From the NCBI RefSeq assembly GCF_014648035.1, contig NZ_BMQI01000007.1, forward strand, positions 51,645-115,644: a stretch of 64,000 bases of DNA, read 5' to 3'. This document shows positions 1 through 10,536 of this stretch, one piece after another. How positions within the stretch are numbered: the first letter of the stretch is position 1; the number at the start of each line of letters is the position of its first letter. Below the pieces are notes generated by a model. That model did not search any database. It was not told the origin of the DNA and saw nothing but the letters and a program-made list of their open reading frames with translations. Source of the stretch: Shewanella algicola (GTDB taxonomy: Bacteria > Pseudomonadota > Gammaproteobacteria > Enterobacterales > Shewanellaceae). The position numbers were made by a program, and so were the translations under genes.

Positions 1-2
1 GG

Positions 3-599
3 TTAGCGTCGTTGTTTATCAATATTTTGTTTGCGCTTTTTAAGCATTTTTTGTTGTACGGCCAAACTGGCTTTAACCAATTGTTCGATATCATCTTCAA
101 GAATTTGGCTAAATTCAAGTTGGCAATGCCACAGAGTGTCTTGGTCATCATTTTCATCGATGGGGATGCACTCGATGACTTGGCAAATACACAATAATGC
201 GACCACTTCGGCATGCAAATAAATATGTGCTTTGTGGTAGTCACCCACATTTAACTCAAATGAGCTGGTAATGCTGATACCACTGCCACCAAATTGATTG
301 CCTTTAACTTGTTGGCCTTCTTGTACTTCTTTTTCAAGCACATGCTGTAACACTAAATCCACCTTGCGCGATTGCAGCTTTAAAAAATCCACCACGGCTT
401 TGGCATCATTATCTAAATTACGTAATTGTAGTAAGCAGTTGGCTTCAAGGCTTTTTACTTCGGTTAGCAATTTTAAGCCAACCGATTGCATGTCTTTTAG
501 CTCATCTTCAGTCGGCAAACCTTGGGCTGTATCCCACGGTGAAAGGTATGCGTTGAAGTTATGAGGCACACTAAAATAAGAATTGCTGTCAGGTATCAA
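3..599 (-). CDS. PilZ-domain-like cytoplasmic protein
   Basis: 198-residue soluble protein with no signal peptide or membrane segment. The central part (about residues 98-125) has a G-N-x-F-G-G-S-G-I-S-I stretch followed by hydrophobic beta-type segments, and the C-terminus is a charged helix (KMLKKRKQN). This resembles PilZ-type proteins, which bind cyclic di-GMP. I do not see the classical RxxxR plus D/NxSxxG pair clearly, so ligand binding is uncertain. The start is a TTG codon supported by an AAAGAGG ribosome binding site six bases upstream. The gene is divergent from lolC across 157 bp. The family call is from overall look and neighbourhood memory of Shewanella genomes. Confidence 0.55.
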   Translation of the reverse strand: MIPDSNSYFSVPHNFNAYLSPWDTAQGLPTEDELKDMQSVGLKLLTEVKSLEANCLLQLRNLDNDAKAVVDFLKLQSRKVDLVLQHVLEKEVQEGQQVKGNQFGGSGISITSSFELNVGDYHKAHIYLHAEVVALLCICQVIECIPIDENDDQDTLWHCQLEFSQILEDDIEQLVKASLAVQQKMLKKRKQNIDKQRR

Positions 600-756
600 G
601 GTTTGCCTCTTTATTTATCCCACTAATAGCCCTATTATCGTGCCCAACTTAATGATTTAGCAAGTCATACGCAATGGCTTGTTGATTTCATCTTCACAAT
701 TAGCTTGATTGTCAGACTAATACGCTGTGATGAGCGCATAGGATTAGTATTTTTTT

Positions 757-2001
757 ATGAATTTCGGATTTTCGTTTTTTATCGGCTACCGTTACTGGCG
801 TGCGCGAAAAGCCAATGCTTTTGCCTCTTTTATTACCTTTTTTGCTGTCTCAGGTATTTTTTTAGGGGTGGCAGCATTAATTGTGGTCAGTTCGGTAATG
901 AATGGTCTTGAGGGGCAGCTTAAAAATCGTATTTTGGGTGCGGTACCGCAACTCACGTTAATGAACGAAGCCGGCTTTAATGATTGGCAATCGCTCACCC
1001 AACAGGTGTTGCTTGACGGTGGTTTAAACCCGCATGTCCGTGGGGTTGTTCCCAGTACCACCACACAAGCGATGATCCAGTCGAGTAAAAACATCAGCGC
1101 GGTGCAAGTGTATGGGGTTTACCCTGAGCTTGAACAAACCTTATCGAGTATTGCTTCGCATACCTACTCAAATGCCTTTGAACAACTTACTGCGGGTGAT
1201 TACAATATTGTGCTCGGGAGCGAACTTGCTCGTAAACTCGGCGTTAACAGTGGCGACAGAGTTCGTTTACTCAGCGGCGATGGCGTGGTGTATTCCCCTA
1301 TGGGGCCAGTGCCGAGCCAGCGTAAGTTTACTGTGGCAGGGGTATTTGAGATGGGCTCGCAAGTTGATGCCAGTGTAGCCTATGTACATTATCAAGATGC
1401 GCGTAAGTTAAAGCGTCAAAACAGTCAAGAGATTGATGCGCTGCGGGTGTATTTAACTGACCCATTTAGCGCGCCACAAATCGCCCCGATGATGATCACA
1501 GCATTTGCAGAGCAAGGTGTTGAAATTACAACCAGCGACTGGCGCCAGGATTATGGTCATTTATTTTCTGCGGTGAAGATGGAAAAGAACATGATGTCGT
1601 TAATGCTCAGTTTAATTGTGGCCGTTGCCGCATTTAACATGGTGTCAGCATTAGTGATGATGGTGGTCGATAAAACCACCGATGTTGCGGTATTAAAAAC
1701 ACAAGGTGTTACTACCTCATCAGTGATGGCGATCTTTGTCGTGCAAGGGTTGCTGAATGCGTTACTGGGTTTGATATTAGGAACCGTGGTGGGCATTGGC
1801 TTAACCTTAAATTTAAATAGCATTTTATCTGCGCTTGGCATTGCCATTTTAGGGGCAGGGCAAACCTTGCCGGTCGCATTGTCGGTAACCCAATTGAGTT
1901 ATATTATTGTTGGCTCGCTACTAATTACCTTACTTGCCACTCTATACCCTGCGCTGTCGGCTGCTAGGGTTCAACCTGCTTCTGCTTTGAGATACGAATA
2001 A
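757..2001 (+). CDS. lolC: Lipoprotein-releasing ABC transporter permease LolC
   Basis: Inner-membrane permease of the LolCDE complex, which extracts outer-membrane-targeted lipoproteins from the inner membrane and passes them to the periplasmic chaperone LolA. The 414-residue protein has the FtsX/MacB layout: one membrane helix near residues 20-48, a large periplasmic domain, and three helices in the last 150 residues. The N-terminal F-F-I-G-Y-R-Y-W-R-A-R-K motif is typical of LolC/LolE. Its stop overlaps the lolD start by one base (TAATG), so translation is probably coupled. No strong ribosome binding site precedes the ATG. The many lipoproteins coded in this window are the expected clients. 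Confidence 0.95.
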   Translation: MNFGFSFFIGYRYWRARKANAFASFITFFAVSGIFLGVAALIVVSSVMNGLEGQLKNRILGAVPQLTLMNEAGFNDWQSLTQQVLLDGGLNPHVRGVVPSTTTQAMIQSSKNISAVQVYGVYPELEQTLSSIASHTYSNAFEQLTAGDYNIVLGSELARKLGVNSGDRVRLLSGDGVVYSPMGPVPSQRKFTVAGVFEMGSQVDASVAYVHYQDARKLKRQNSQEIDALRVYLTDPFSAPQIAPMMITAFAEQGVEITTSDWRQDYGHLFSAVKMEKNMMSLMLSLIVAVAAFNMVSALVMMVVDKTTDVAVLKTQGVTTSSVMAIFVVQGLLNALLGLILGTVVGIGLTLNLNSILSALGIAILGAGQTLPVALSVTQLSYIIVGSLLITLLATLYPALSAARVQPASALRYE

Positions 2002-2708
2002 TGAGTCAAACACAAACCGCGTTATTACAAGTTAACCACGTCAGTAAGCAATATCATGACGGTGAAGTGATCACCCATGTGTTATCTGGCGTGGATTTAA
2101 CGGTTTATAAGGGCGAGCAACTAGCCATTGTCGGAAGCTCTGGTTCAGGTAAAAGTACCTTATTGCACATTATGGGCACCCTAGATACACCGACATCGGG
2201 GTCAGTGATATTAGATGGTGAAGATTTATATCAATTGTCTGCTGTTCGCCAAGCTCAGGTGCGTAATCAGGATTTAGGTTTTATTTATCAATTTCATCAC
2301 TTATTGCCTGAGTTTAGTGCGTTAGAAAACGTGGCGATGCCGGCGTTTATTCAGGGTAAAGATAAAAAACAAACCTTAGCCGATGCGCAAAAACTGCTCG
2401 AGCGGGTTGGCTTAGGTCACCGTGTTAATCATATTCCGGCGCAGCTGTCTGGCGGTGAGCGTCAACGTGTGGCGATTGCACGTGCCTTGATTAACAAACC
2501 TAAGTTGGTGCTGGCCGATGAGCCTACCGGTAACTTAGATGCCAGCAGTGCCGATAATGTGTATTCGATGATCCGCGAACTGGCACATCAATTTGACACC
2601 GCTTTTGTGGTGGTCACCCATGATTATAAATTAGCGGCCAAGATGGACCGCCAACTAACCATGAAAGATGGCGTGTTACAAAGTGTTGATGCAGGGCAAA
2701 CCGAATGA
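2001..2708 (+). CDS. lolD: Lipoprotein-releasing ABC transporter ATPase LolD
   Basis: ATPase that powers LolC/LolE-mediated lipoprotein release. The 235-residue sequence has Walker A GSSGSGKST at residues 45-53, the LSGGE signature at 149-153, and Walker B LVLADEP near 169-175 followed by the D-loop region GNLD and the switch histidine in VVTHD. Length and the Q-F-H-H-L-L-P-E-F-S-A-L-E-N stretch are typical of LolD. It sits between the two permease genes, overlapping lolC by one base and lolE by four (ATGA), which is a tight three-gene operon. Confidence 0.96.
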   Translation: MSQTQTALLQVNHVSKQYHDGEVITHVLSGVDLTVYKGEQLAIVGSSGSGKSTLLHIMGTLDTPTSGSVILDGEDLYQLSAVRQAQVRNQDLGFIYQFHHLLPEFSALENVAMPAFIQGKDKKQTLADAQKLLERVGLGHRVNHIPAQLSGGERQRVAIARALINKPKLVLADEPTGNLDASSADNVYSMIRELAHQFDTAFVVVTHDYKLAAKMDRQLTMKDGVLQSVDAGQTE

Positions 2709-3946
2709 GTAAGTGGTTACCGTTAACCATTGGCTGGCGCTTTTTTCGCGCCAGGCAATCAAATCGCTTTATTGGCTTTATTTCGTTTGCTTCTACGGCG
2801 GGGATTGCACTCGGTGTCGGGGTGTTGATTGTCTTGTTATCGACTATGAATGGCTTTGAAAAAGAGCTGCAACAACGTTTACTTGGCGTGGCATCACACG
2901 GCGAGCTTGTCGGTGTTAATGAACCCATTGCAGATTGGCAAGCGATTGCCAAAAGTGCTCAAAACTTACCGCAAATTACCGGAGTGGCGCCGTTTATTCG
3001 TTTGCAGGGGTTAGTGCAAAAGCCGGGTGGCTTTCAAGGGTTAATGGTCAGCGGGATTGATATTAACCACGAAGCCGATGTGTCGACCATTAACCAGTAT
3101 ATGTCTGCCAAGGCATGGCAATCATTGCAGGGCAATCAAAACAACATTGTTTTAGGCCGCAGTTTAATTGAAAAGCTTGAGCTTAAAGTCGGCGATACCG
3201 TCGCGATGTTTACTCCTGATGCCAATAATAGTCAATTAACTTCGGCTAAAAGTCATCGGTTTGTGGTGTCGGGGGTATACCATGTGGGCGGCGAAATTGA
3301 ATCGACTCAGGCATATGTTCCCATTGCTTATTTAGCTGACATATTGGGCTTAGGTACTGGGGTTAGCGGGGTGCGCATACAAGTTGAAAATGTACTCAAT
3401 GCGGCTTCAGTTACCCGAGATTTAGGCTTTGCTCAGGAGCAATATTTGTACATTAATGATTGGACTCGATCGCAAGGTCATGTGTATCAAGACATTCAAT
3501 TGGTACGACTGGTCATGTACCTTGTATTAGCGCTAGTGATTGCGGTGGCCTGTTTTAATATTGTGTCGACCTTGGTGATGGCGGTGCGCGATAAAGCTTC
3601 TGAAATCGCTATTTTAATGACCATGGGCATAAGCCGTGGCGCAATTATGTTGATTTTTATGCTGCAAGGGGCGTTAAACGGCATCATGGGCTGCACAATT
3701 GGTGGCATTATTGGGATTGTTTTTGCTTATAACCTAAGTGCCATTGCACAGGGAATAGAGCAACTATTTGGTTTTCAGTTGTTGGCATCTGATATCTACT
3801 TTATCGATTTTTTACCGTCTGAATTACATCGCCAAGATGTGGTCGTTGTGTTGGTAATGGGTTTAGTGATGAGCTTACTCGCCACGATTTATCCGGCTTG
3901 GAAAGCCACAAAAATAGCTCCCGCGACAGCATTAGCGGGTCGCTAA
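2705..3946 (+). CDS. lolE: Lipoprotein-releasing ABC transporter permease LolE
   Basis: Second permease of LolCDE. 413 residues with the same FtsX-type plan as LolC: N-terminal G-W-R-F-F-R-A-R-Q motif, one helix at about residues 22-48, a periplasmic domain, and three C-terminal helices ending in the P-A-W-K-A-T-K-I-A-P-A-T-A-L motif. It lies downstream of lolD, the position lolE holds in enterobacteria, and both permeases are present, so this is a heteromeric CDE system rather than the LolF type with one permease. The start overlaps the lolD stop (ATGA). Confidence 0.95.
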   Translation: MSKWLPLTIGWRFFRARQSNRFIGFISFASTAGIALGVGVLIVLLSTMNGFEKELQQRLLGVASHGELVGVNEPIADWQAIAKSAQNLPQITGVAPFIRLQGLVQKPGGFQGLMVSGIDINHEADVSTINQYMSAKAWQSLQGNQNNIVLGRSLIEKLELKVGDTVAMFTPDANNSQLTSAKSHRFVVSGVYHVGGEIESTQAYVPIAYLADILGLGTGVSGVRIQVENVLNAASVTRDLGFAQEQYLYINDWTRSQGHVYQDIQLVRLVMYLVLALVIAVACFNIVSTLVMAVRDKASEIAILMTMGISRGAIMLIFMLQGALNGIMGCTIGGIIGIVFAYNLSAIAQGIEQLFGFQLLASDIYFIDFLPSELHRQDVVVVLVMGLVMSLLATIYPAWKATKIAPATALAGR

Positions 3947-3962
3947 GGTATACAGATAGCTA

Positions 3963-4199
3963 ATGGGATGTGAACAATGCTTTGAATCAATATTTAGACA
4001 AAAAATTGGCCGTTGTAAGCGCTGTATGGTGCAATTAACCGTATTGAGCTTATTCGCTTGGCCTATTTGGTGGCATTATTTTGCAGACCAACCTAAAACG
4101 GTTGAGTCTATCGCACTGCTGTTTTTTGCGATCAGTTTTACTGGCCTGCTTTGTTTGCACTTATTGGTTTGGTGTTATCGCAAGCTTTATCAAAAATGA
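3963..4199 (+). CDS. Small membrane protein, DUF3624-like
   Basis: 78-residue protein of unknown function. The N-terminus holds three cysteine-containing motifs (C-E-Q-C, G-R-C-K-R-C) and is followed by two hydrophobic helices at about residues 25-42 and 48-70. The G-R-C-K-R-C motif and size recall DUF3624 proteins of Shewanella and Vibrio, from memory. It starts 16 bp after lolE on the same strand and probably shares the operon. The clustered cysteines could bind metal or form disulfides, but nothing in the sequence proves this. Confidence 0.7.
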   Translation: MGCEQCFESIFRQKIGRCKRCMVQLTVLSLFAWPIWWHYFADQPKTVESIALLFFAISFTGLLCLHLLVWCYRKLYQK

Positions 4200-4208
4200 C
4201 ACCTGCGC

Positions 4209-5039
<831 letters not shown>

Positions 5040-5070
5040 TTAGATGATAATGTCTACTATAGTTTGTGTG

Positions 5071-5085
5071 GTTGATTAAGTCAAC
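5071..5085. promoter_or_regulatory. Candidate MarR operator between SIP and marR genes
   Basis: A perfect inverted repeat GTTGA-5 nt-TCAAC lies midway between the divergent siderophore-interacting protein and MarR genes, with an 8-bp palindrome ACTATAGT just to its left at 5056-5063. MarR proteins usually bind short palindromes in such divergent promoters. The assignment is inference from position and symmetry only. Confidence 0.4.
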
Positions 5086-5140
5086 TATGTTGTGTGTATC
5101 CGGTTGTCATAGGTCGCTGAGATTACACTAAGGATGTTTT

Positions 5141-5575
5141 GTGTCTGAGAATATAAAAGAACCGCTGTTTAATTTATTACACAGTATGAAGCGCTCATTG
5201 CGCCAAGCTATTGAGGTCGATGATCTAGGCATAACGCCTCTCCATATGCGCGTACTTAAAATTATCTCTTTTTATAACCAAAAGGTGACGGCTAATGATA
5301 TTGTGCAGAAAACCTTGATAGACAAAGCACAATTAGCCAGATTAATAAAAGAACTCATTGGTTTAGGCTATGTGAGCAAGCTCGACAACCCAAACGATAA
5401 GCGAAGTTATTACTTAGGTATTAGCGGTGAAGGTGAGCAGATAGTTAAGCAGTTGAGCACGGCTGAAAATCGAGTTAACGAAATAATGAAAAGTGGTCTA
5501 ACAGAACAAGAGATTGCTGATTTTGCGCGATTAGCGAAACAAATGGCGCATAATTTAAATCAGCATAATGAGTAA
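5141..5575 (+). CDS. MarR-family transcriptional regulator
   Basis: 144-residue winged-helix regulator. Residues about 45-95 carry the helix-turn-helix and wing, with the MarR hallmark D-x-R-S wing motif seen here as N-P-N-D-K-R-S-Y-Y-L. Start is GTG at 5141 with an AAGGA site eight bases upstream. An ATG at 5134 is out of frame. It is divergent from the siderophore-interacting protein gene, so that gene and marR itself are the most likely targets. The ligand cannot be told from sequence. Confidence 0.88.
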   Translation: MSENIKEPLFNLLHSMKRSLRQAIEVDDLGITPLHMRVLKIISFYNQKVTANDIVQKTLIDKAQLARLIKELIGLGYVSKLDNPNDKRSYYLGISGEGEQIVKQLSTAENRVNEIMKSGLTEQEIADFARLAKQMAHNLNQHNE

Positions 5576-5615
5576 TACCTTTCTTAACGCGGTTTAGATA
5601 AGCATCAGACATTAA

Positions 5616-5638
5616 AAAGGCCACTCACAGTGGCCTTT
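5616..5638. terminator. Bidirectional terminator between marR and DUF2062 gene
   Basis: 10-bp perfect stem AAAGGCCACT / AGTGGCCTTT with a 3-nt loop, A-rich on the left and T-rich on the right. It sits between two convergent genes and can end transcription from both. Confidence 0.8.
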
Positions 5639-5664
5639 AACTTTTTGTGACAGAATGCGACGGG

Positions 5665-6177
5665 TTATTTATCCGCCTTTCTTTGCTGCCATTTAAATAA
5701 AATCGAATATCGCCACATACTTTTGATCACCACAAATCCAGCAATGGCAGACACGATACCTAATGCGATGCAGCCCACTAAAAATGGTGGGCCAATTGTT
5801 GATATTGATGCCTCAATCCATGTCCAAGTGGCTTCAAAATGAAACGCTTGTGCTTTATGTCCCAAGATCTTAGTGCCGACGATATAGGCGGCATAAAACA
5901 TAATGGGCATTGTCAGAGGGTTGGTTATCCACACGAGTGCGACAGCAACGGGCAGATTAACATTAAATAAAATAGCTAAACCTGCTGCTAATACCATTTG
6001 AAATGGCATAGGAACCCATGCCACAAATAAACCTACCGCAAAGGCGCCAGGGGCTGATTTACGATTTAACGCCCATAAATTGGGCTTATGCAACAAGGTG
6101 CCAAACATCCGTAAATACTTGTGATCACGGAGTGTTTCGGGTTTTGGCATAAATCTTTGGATTATTTTTTTTGGCAT
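5665..6177 (-). CDS. DUF2062 inner-membrane protein
   Basis: 170-residue protein with two long hydrophobic blocks (about residues 45-105 and 130-155), giving three or four membrane helices. The conserved F-A-x-G-L-F-V-A-W-V-P-M-P-F-Q-M and N-P-L-T-M-P motifs are characteristic of DUF2062 proteins. The function of the family is unknown. It is divergent from comEC with 31 bp between the starts, the comEC-adjacent arrangement I recall from other Shewanella and Vibrio relatives. Confidence 0.88.
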   Translation of the reverse strand: MPKKIIQRFMPKPETLRDHKYLRMFGTLLHKPNLWALNRKSAPGAFAVGLFVAWVPMPFQMVLAAGLAILFNVNLPVAVALVWITNPLTMPIMFYAAYIVGTKILGHKAQAFHFEATWTWIEASISTIGPPFLVGCIALGIVSAIAGFVVIKSMWRYSILFKWQQRKADK

Positions 6178-6208
6178 ATTTGTCGATTAATGTCTTAACT
6201 CATTCACT

Positions 6209-8677
6209 ATGAATCGATTTATCTATGGCTTTTGTGCCTGTTCTTTATCAGCGATGTTATGGCCCTCGCTGGCACCCCTATGGTGTTTGCCTATCTTGTG
6301 CTTACTGGTGTTATTTTGCCTTAAAAAAATCCCGCTTTTAGCTGGCGCTACCTTTGCCATCGTGTGGATCAGTCTGTTTTTTCAGAGCCTTTATTTGCAC
6401 CAAAATGCCGAAAAACCCGAGCAAATTCAATTTAAGGCGCAGATAGTATCACTTGTTAGCCAAAACAGCGACTGGATAAGTTTTGATGTGCAAGTTTTGC
6501 CCAACCCACCATACTCAACCTATTTTGAAGCGATAGCCTTATCTAATGTGCAGCGATATTACCGATTAACTTGGCAAAAGCCAGCGAAAATTGAGTCTGG
6601 GCAAATTTGGCTGTTTAGTGCCCGAATGAAAGGTATAAGCAGTATTCAAAATCAAGGTGGCTATAATCAACAAAAGTACTTTGTTAGTCAGCATATTATA
6701 GGCAAAGGGCGAGTCAAGCAGGCTGAGTTAATTAGTAGTTCAACTAGTTTAAGGCAAGACATTATTGATATAACAGCCCCAATTTTAACCAAGTTGACAG
6801 AAGGTGATATTTTACGTGCGTTGATTTTTGGCGACAAAAGTCAATTAAGTGAACAACGTTGGCAGCAATTACGGCAAACCGGAGCAGGCCATCTGGTGGC
6901 GATTTCGGGATTACACTTATCGGTCGTATTTGGCCTGTTTTATGGACTGTTAATGTTGGCGTCACGCTTGTTTGTTGCCAGGCAGCATCGGGGCTATGGC
7001 ATAGTCATAATGCTTATTGCGGCAATGATTACCCTCGGCTACGGTTATTTATCTGGCTTTGCCGTCGCAACTCAGCGTGCGCTGTTAATGATGTTGCTAT
7101 TAGTCATTTTTACTGCGGTAAAACAATATAGCAATAGCTGGGACCGCTTAGTGTATGCATTATGTATCGTGTTATTGCTTGATCCATTTGCCATGTTAAG
7201 TGCGGGATTCTGGTTATCGTTTTTGGCATTAACGATTATATTATTGGCCGTTAAACCTGAACGTATTGACGCCGAGCCCAACTTGACTCAATTACAAGAT
7301 AAAACGCAGCCCGTTTCAGTACGGGTAAGGACAACTCTCAACCGTTTTTATCAACAAGCTGTACTTGGCCTTAAAGTCTTGTGGTCTATTCAGTGGCGCT
7401 TAGCCATTGGCCTAGGGTTATTGCAGGCCGTGTTATTTGGCACCGTGACACCACACAGTATATGGCTCAATTTATTGTTTGTGCCTTGGTTTAGTGTCGT
7501 GGTGATCCCTGTGGCCATGTTGAGTTTTTGCCTGTGGTTAGGGACTTCAGTTGTTTTGCATTTATTGTCCCTTGATCCTGCTGTAATAAATGAGGGCGGG
7601 GACGTTATATTTTATATTGCTAATATTAGTCTAGCCCCATTTGTGTGGTTGTTATCCTTAAGCGATCATTTGCCATTGAGTTTGGTTAAGATTACTGAGC
7701 AGTGGCTTATGGCTATGTTGTTTTTATGTTTCGCACTTGGATTATTGTATTACCGCCGCTATAGCAATCGTTATACACCTTGGACATGGTTTGGCGTGAC
7801 ATTGTTACTGTGCCTGCCCATGGTGTTACAAACTTACGCCATGAGCCGGCAAAAATGGCATGTCAGTCATCAGGTTAACGCAGCACCACAATGGCAAATG
7901 CATGTGCTTGATGTTGCACAAGGAATGGCGGTAGTTCTGCAACAAGGCCAGCATGGATTAATTTATGATACAGGTGCAGCATATGGCGACTTTAGCTATG
8001 CCGCTCGCGCTATCGTGCCGTTTATTGCGGCCAAAGGGATAACCCATATCGATTTTATTGTGGTGAGCCATGCTGATAATGATCATGTTGGCGGCTTATC
8101 GTTGTTATCTCAAACTTATCCAAACAGCAAGATTATTGCTGATTTTAACGTTGAGCCATACACCAAACGTCCAGCCTATCAGACTTGCAGTGGTAAGCTT
8201 TGGTGGCAGGGGATCGAGTTACAATTTTTCGACAATACCTTGCACAGCGATAATGACAATGATCAATCTTGTGTGATGCGCTTAGATGACGGCAAGAGTG
8301 CCGTGCTGTTAACCGGCGATATCGAAACACCGCGTGAACAGGCATTACTCAATGACGACATAACGTTGGCTGCAGAAGTATTATTGGTGCCTCATCATGG
8401 AAGTCGCACCTCGTCAACTCCCGCTTTTATTGCGGCGGTTCAGCCTCAAGTCGCAATCACCACCGCAGGTTTTGCTAATCAATATGGCTTTCCCAAAGAG
8501 GATGTTATGGCACGATATCAAGACCGTGGGATCCTAACCCTACAAACCGGGCATCAAGGGCAAATTAGTCTCAGTTTCACAGAAAAAGGCTACAAAATAG
8601 CCACTTACCGCCAGCATTTAGCGCCATTTTGGTACAATCAATTGTTTAAGTTTGGTGAGAGACTTAAAGCAGAGTAG
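6209..8677 (+). CDS. comEC: ComEC/Rec2 family DNA-uptake channel protein
   Basis: Inner-membrane protein that carries single-stranded DNA into the cytoplasm during natural transformation. The 822-residue sequence has an N-terminal OB-like region between hydrophobic segments, a central Competence domain with many membrane helices (the G-x-G-H-L-V-A-I-S-G-L-H motif near residue 230), and a C-terminal metallo-beta-lactamase-like domain. That domain has S-H-A-D-N-D-H-V-G-G near residue 622 and P-H-H-G-S-R-T-S later. The full length and intact motifs argue for a working protein. Presence of comEC alone does not prove natural competence. It lies 37 bp upstream of msbA, an order common in gammaproteobacteria. 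Confidence 0.93.
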   Translation: MNRFIYGFCACSLSAMLWPSLAPLWCLPILCLLVLFCLKKIPLLAGATFAIVWISLFFQSLYLHQNAEKPEQIQFKAQIVSLVSQNSDWISFDVQVLPNPPYSTYFEAIALSNVQRYYRLTWQKPAKIESGQIWLFSARMKGISSIQNQGGYNQQKYFVSQHIIGKGRVKQAELISSSTSLRQDIIDITAPILTKLTEGDILRALIFGDKSQLSEQRWQQLRQTGAGHLVAISGLHLSVVFGLFYGLLMLASRLFVARQHRGYGIVIMLIAAMITLGYGYLSGFAVATQRALLMMLLLVIFTAVKQYSNSWDRLVYALCIVLLLDPFAMLSAGFWLSFLALTIILLAVKPERIDAEPNLTQLQDKTQPVSVRVRTTLNRFYQQAVLGLKVLWSIQWRLAIGLGLLQAVLFGTVTPHSIWLNLLFVPWFSVVVIPVAMLSFCLWLGTSVVLHLLSLDPAVINEGGDVIFYIANISLAPFVWLLSLSDHLPLSLVKITEQWLMAMLFLCFALGLLYYRRYSNRYTPWTWFGVTLLLCLPMVLQTYAMSRQKWHVSHQVNAAPQWQMHVLDVAQGMAVVLQQGQHGLIYDTGAAYGDFSYAARAIVPFIAAKGITHIDFIVVSHADNDHVGGLSLLSQTYPNSKIIADFNVEPYTKRPAYQTCSGKLWWQGIELQFFDNTLHSDNDNDQSCVMRLDDGKSAVLLTGDIETPREQALLNDDITLAAEVLLVPHHGSRTSSTPAFIAAVQPQVAITTAGFANQYGFPKEDVMARYQDRGILTLQTGHQGQISLSFTEKGYKIATYRQHLAPFWYNQLFKFGERLKAE

Positions 8678-8714
8678 AATACGCCTTATGTTTGCTAGTT
8701 AAGTATTGGATTCA

Positions 8715-10526
8715 ATGTCAGCATCAACTTCTAATGATAATAATGAAATCTGGGTCGTTTTTAAACGTCTGATGACCTATGTAGTCCCTATGAAAACCAA
8801 GTTTATAATGGCTGTTCTTGCCTTGTTGACTTATGGTGCCGTAGACGCTGCTTTTATTGCCTTTATTAAGCCGTTTATTGATGAGGGCTTTAGCCAAACG
8901 CCTTCGGTTGTCGCTGGTGTCGACGTGCCGACTCACGGTGGTTTTAATGCCGACAACAATATTATGTTTATGGCCCCAATCGTGGTCATTTTAATGTTCA
9001 GCCTTCGTGGTGTCGCTAACTTTGTGTCTACTTATTGTGTGTCTTTTATTAGTGCGCAATTAATTATGGACATGCGTCAGCAAGTGTTTGAGCATTATTT
9101 ACGCTTACCAGTCAGTTATATTGACCGTGAAAACAGCGGTAACTTGATCTCACGGGTGACCTTTGACACAGAGCAAATCGCCCGAGCATCTGGCAGTGCG
9201 TTAATTTCAATTGTACGCGACAGTATGACCGCGATAGGCATGTTAGCCATCATGTTCTATTACTCGTGGCAGTTGTCATTGTGTATTTTGGTGATTGGTC
9301 CACTCATTGGGATTGTGATCAGTGTCGTCAGTCGTCGTTTTCGTAAAGTTTCTAAGCAAATTCAGTCAGCTATGGGTGGGGTAACCGCGACTACTGAGCA
9401 AATGATTAAAGGTCATAAAAACGTATTAGTGTTTGGTGGGCAAGAAACCGAGCTTGAGCGTTTTTATAAAGTTAACGATCGTAATCGTTATCAAAATATG
9501 AAGTTAGCTGTAGCTCAGTCTGTAAGCCAGCCTCTGATTATGGTTATTGGTTCATTTGCGCTGGCATTTGTGTTGTATGCAGCCACATGGGACAGCATGA
9601 AAACCGATTTAACGGCAGGTACCTTTGCCGCTATTTTGGGTGCGATGCTTGCCATGTTACAACCGATTAAAAACTTAACCCGTGTTAATGCTGAGTTTCA
9701 GCGAGGTATTGCGGCGTGTACAACGGTATTTGAATTACTTGATACTGCGCCAGAGTCAGATAACGGTACATATACTGTCGAGCGCGTACAAGGCAAACTC
9801 AGTTTTGATAACGTGACATTTTCATATCCTGAGCAAGATAAAGCTGCGCTGAATGGTATTGATTTTGAGGTTAAACCGGGTAAAACAGTGGCATTAGTGG
9901 GACGTTCTGGTTCGGGTAAATCGACCATTGCCAGTTTGGTTACCCGTTTTTATGGTGGTTTAAGTCAAGGTGATATTACCCTTGATGACACCAGTATTTA
10001 TGACTATCAGCTTAAATCATTGCGTAATCAGGTGGCATTAGTGTCACAGCAAGTGACGTTATTTAACGACACCATTGCTAATAACATCGCCTATGCATAT
10101 CCAGGCGAAGTGACCCGCGAACAAATTGTTAAGGCCGCAGAGCTTGCTTATGCAATGGAGTTTATTAATACCTTACCCGAAGGTTTAGAAACTCAAGTTG
10201 GCGAAAATGGCGTGTTACTTTCGGGCGGCCAGCGCCAACGTATTGCCATTGCGAGAGCTATGCTACGTGATGCGCCTGTGCTCATTTTAGATGAGGCGAC
10301 GTCAGCGTTAGATACCGAGTCTGAAAAGGCCATCCAAAAAGGTTTAGATAATTTACGTCATAACCGCACCTCAATTGTGATTGCTCACCGTTTATCAACC
10401 ATTGAAAGCGCCGATGAAATTCTGGTTATTGACCAAGGGCAAATTGTTGAGCGCGGTAATCACAGTGACTTGATTGCACACGAGGGCATTTACGCTAATT
10501 TATATAAGATGCAGTTTAGCCAATAG
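8715..10526 (+). CDS. msbA: Lipid A export ABC transporter/flippase MsbA
   Basis: Homodimeric ABC exporter that flips lipid A-core across the inner membrane. The N-terminal half has six membrane helices, and the C-terminal ATPase has Walker A GRSGSGKST near residue 396, the signature LSGGQRQR near 502, Walker B LILDEATSALD and the switch motif VIAHRLST. Length of 603 residues is normal with the ATG at 8715. A TTG three codons upstream is the only other in-frame candidate nearby. It is followed after 10 bp by lpxK, the conserved lipid A pair. Confidence 0.96.
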   Translation: MSASTSNDNNEIWVVFKRLMTYVVPMKTKFIMAVLALLTYGAVDAAFIAFIKPFIDEGFSQTPSVVAGVDVPTHGGFNADNNIMFMAPIVVILMFSLRGVANFVSTYCVSFISAQLIMDMRQQVFEHYLRLPVSYIDRENSGNLISRVTFDTEQIARASGSALISIVRDSMTAIGMLAIMFYYSWQLSLCILVIGPLIGIVISVVSRRFRKVSKQIQSAMGGVTATTEQMIKGHKNVLVFGGQETELERFYKVNDRNRYQNMKLAVAQSVSQPLIMVIGSFALAFVLYAATWDSMKTDLTAGTFAAILGAMLAMLQPIKNLTRVNAEFQRGIAACTTVFELLDTAPESDNGTYTVERVQGKLSFDNVTFSYPEQDKAALNGIDFEVKPGKTVALVGRSGSGKSTIASLVTRFYGGLSQGDITLDDTSIYDYQLKSLRNQVALVSQQVTLFNDTIANNIAYAYPGEVTREQIVKAAELAYAMEFINTLPEGLETQVGENGVLLSGGQRQRIAIARAMLRDAPVLILDEATSALDTESEKAIQKGLDNLRHNRTSIVIAHRLSTIESADEILVIDQGQIVERGNHSDLIAHEGIYANLYKMQFSQ

Positions 10527-10536
10527 GGCGAGGGTT

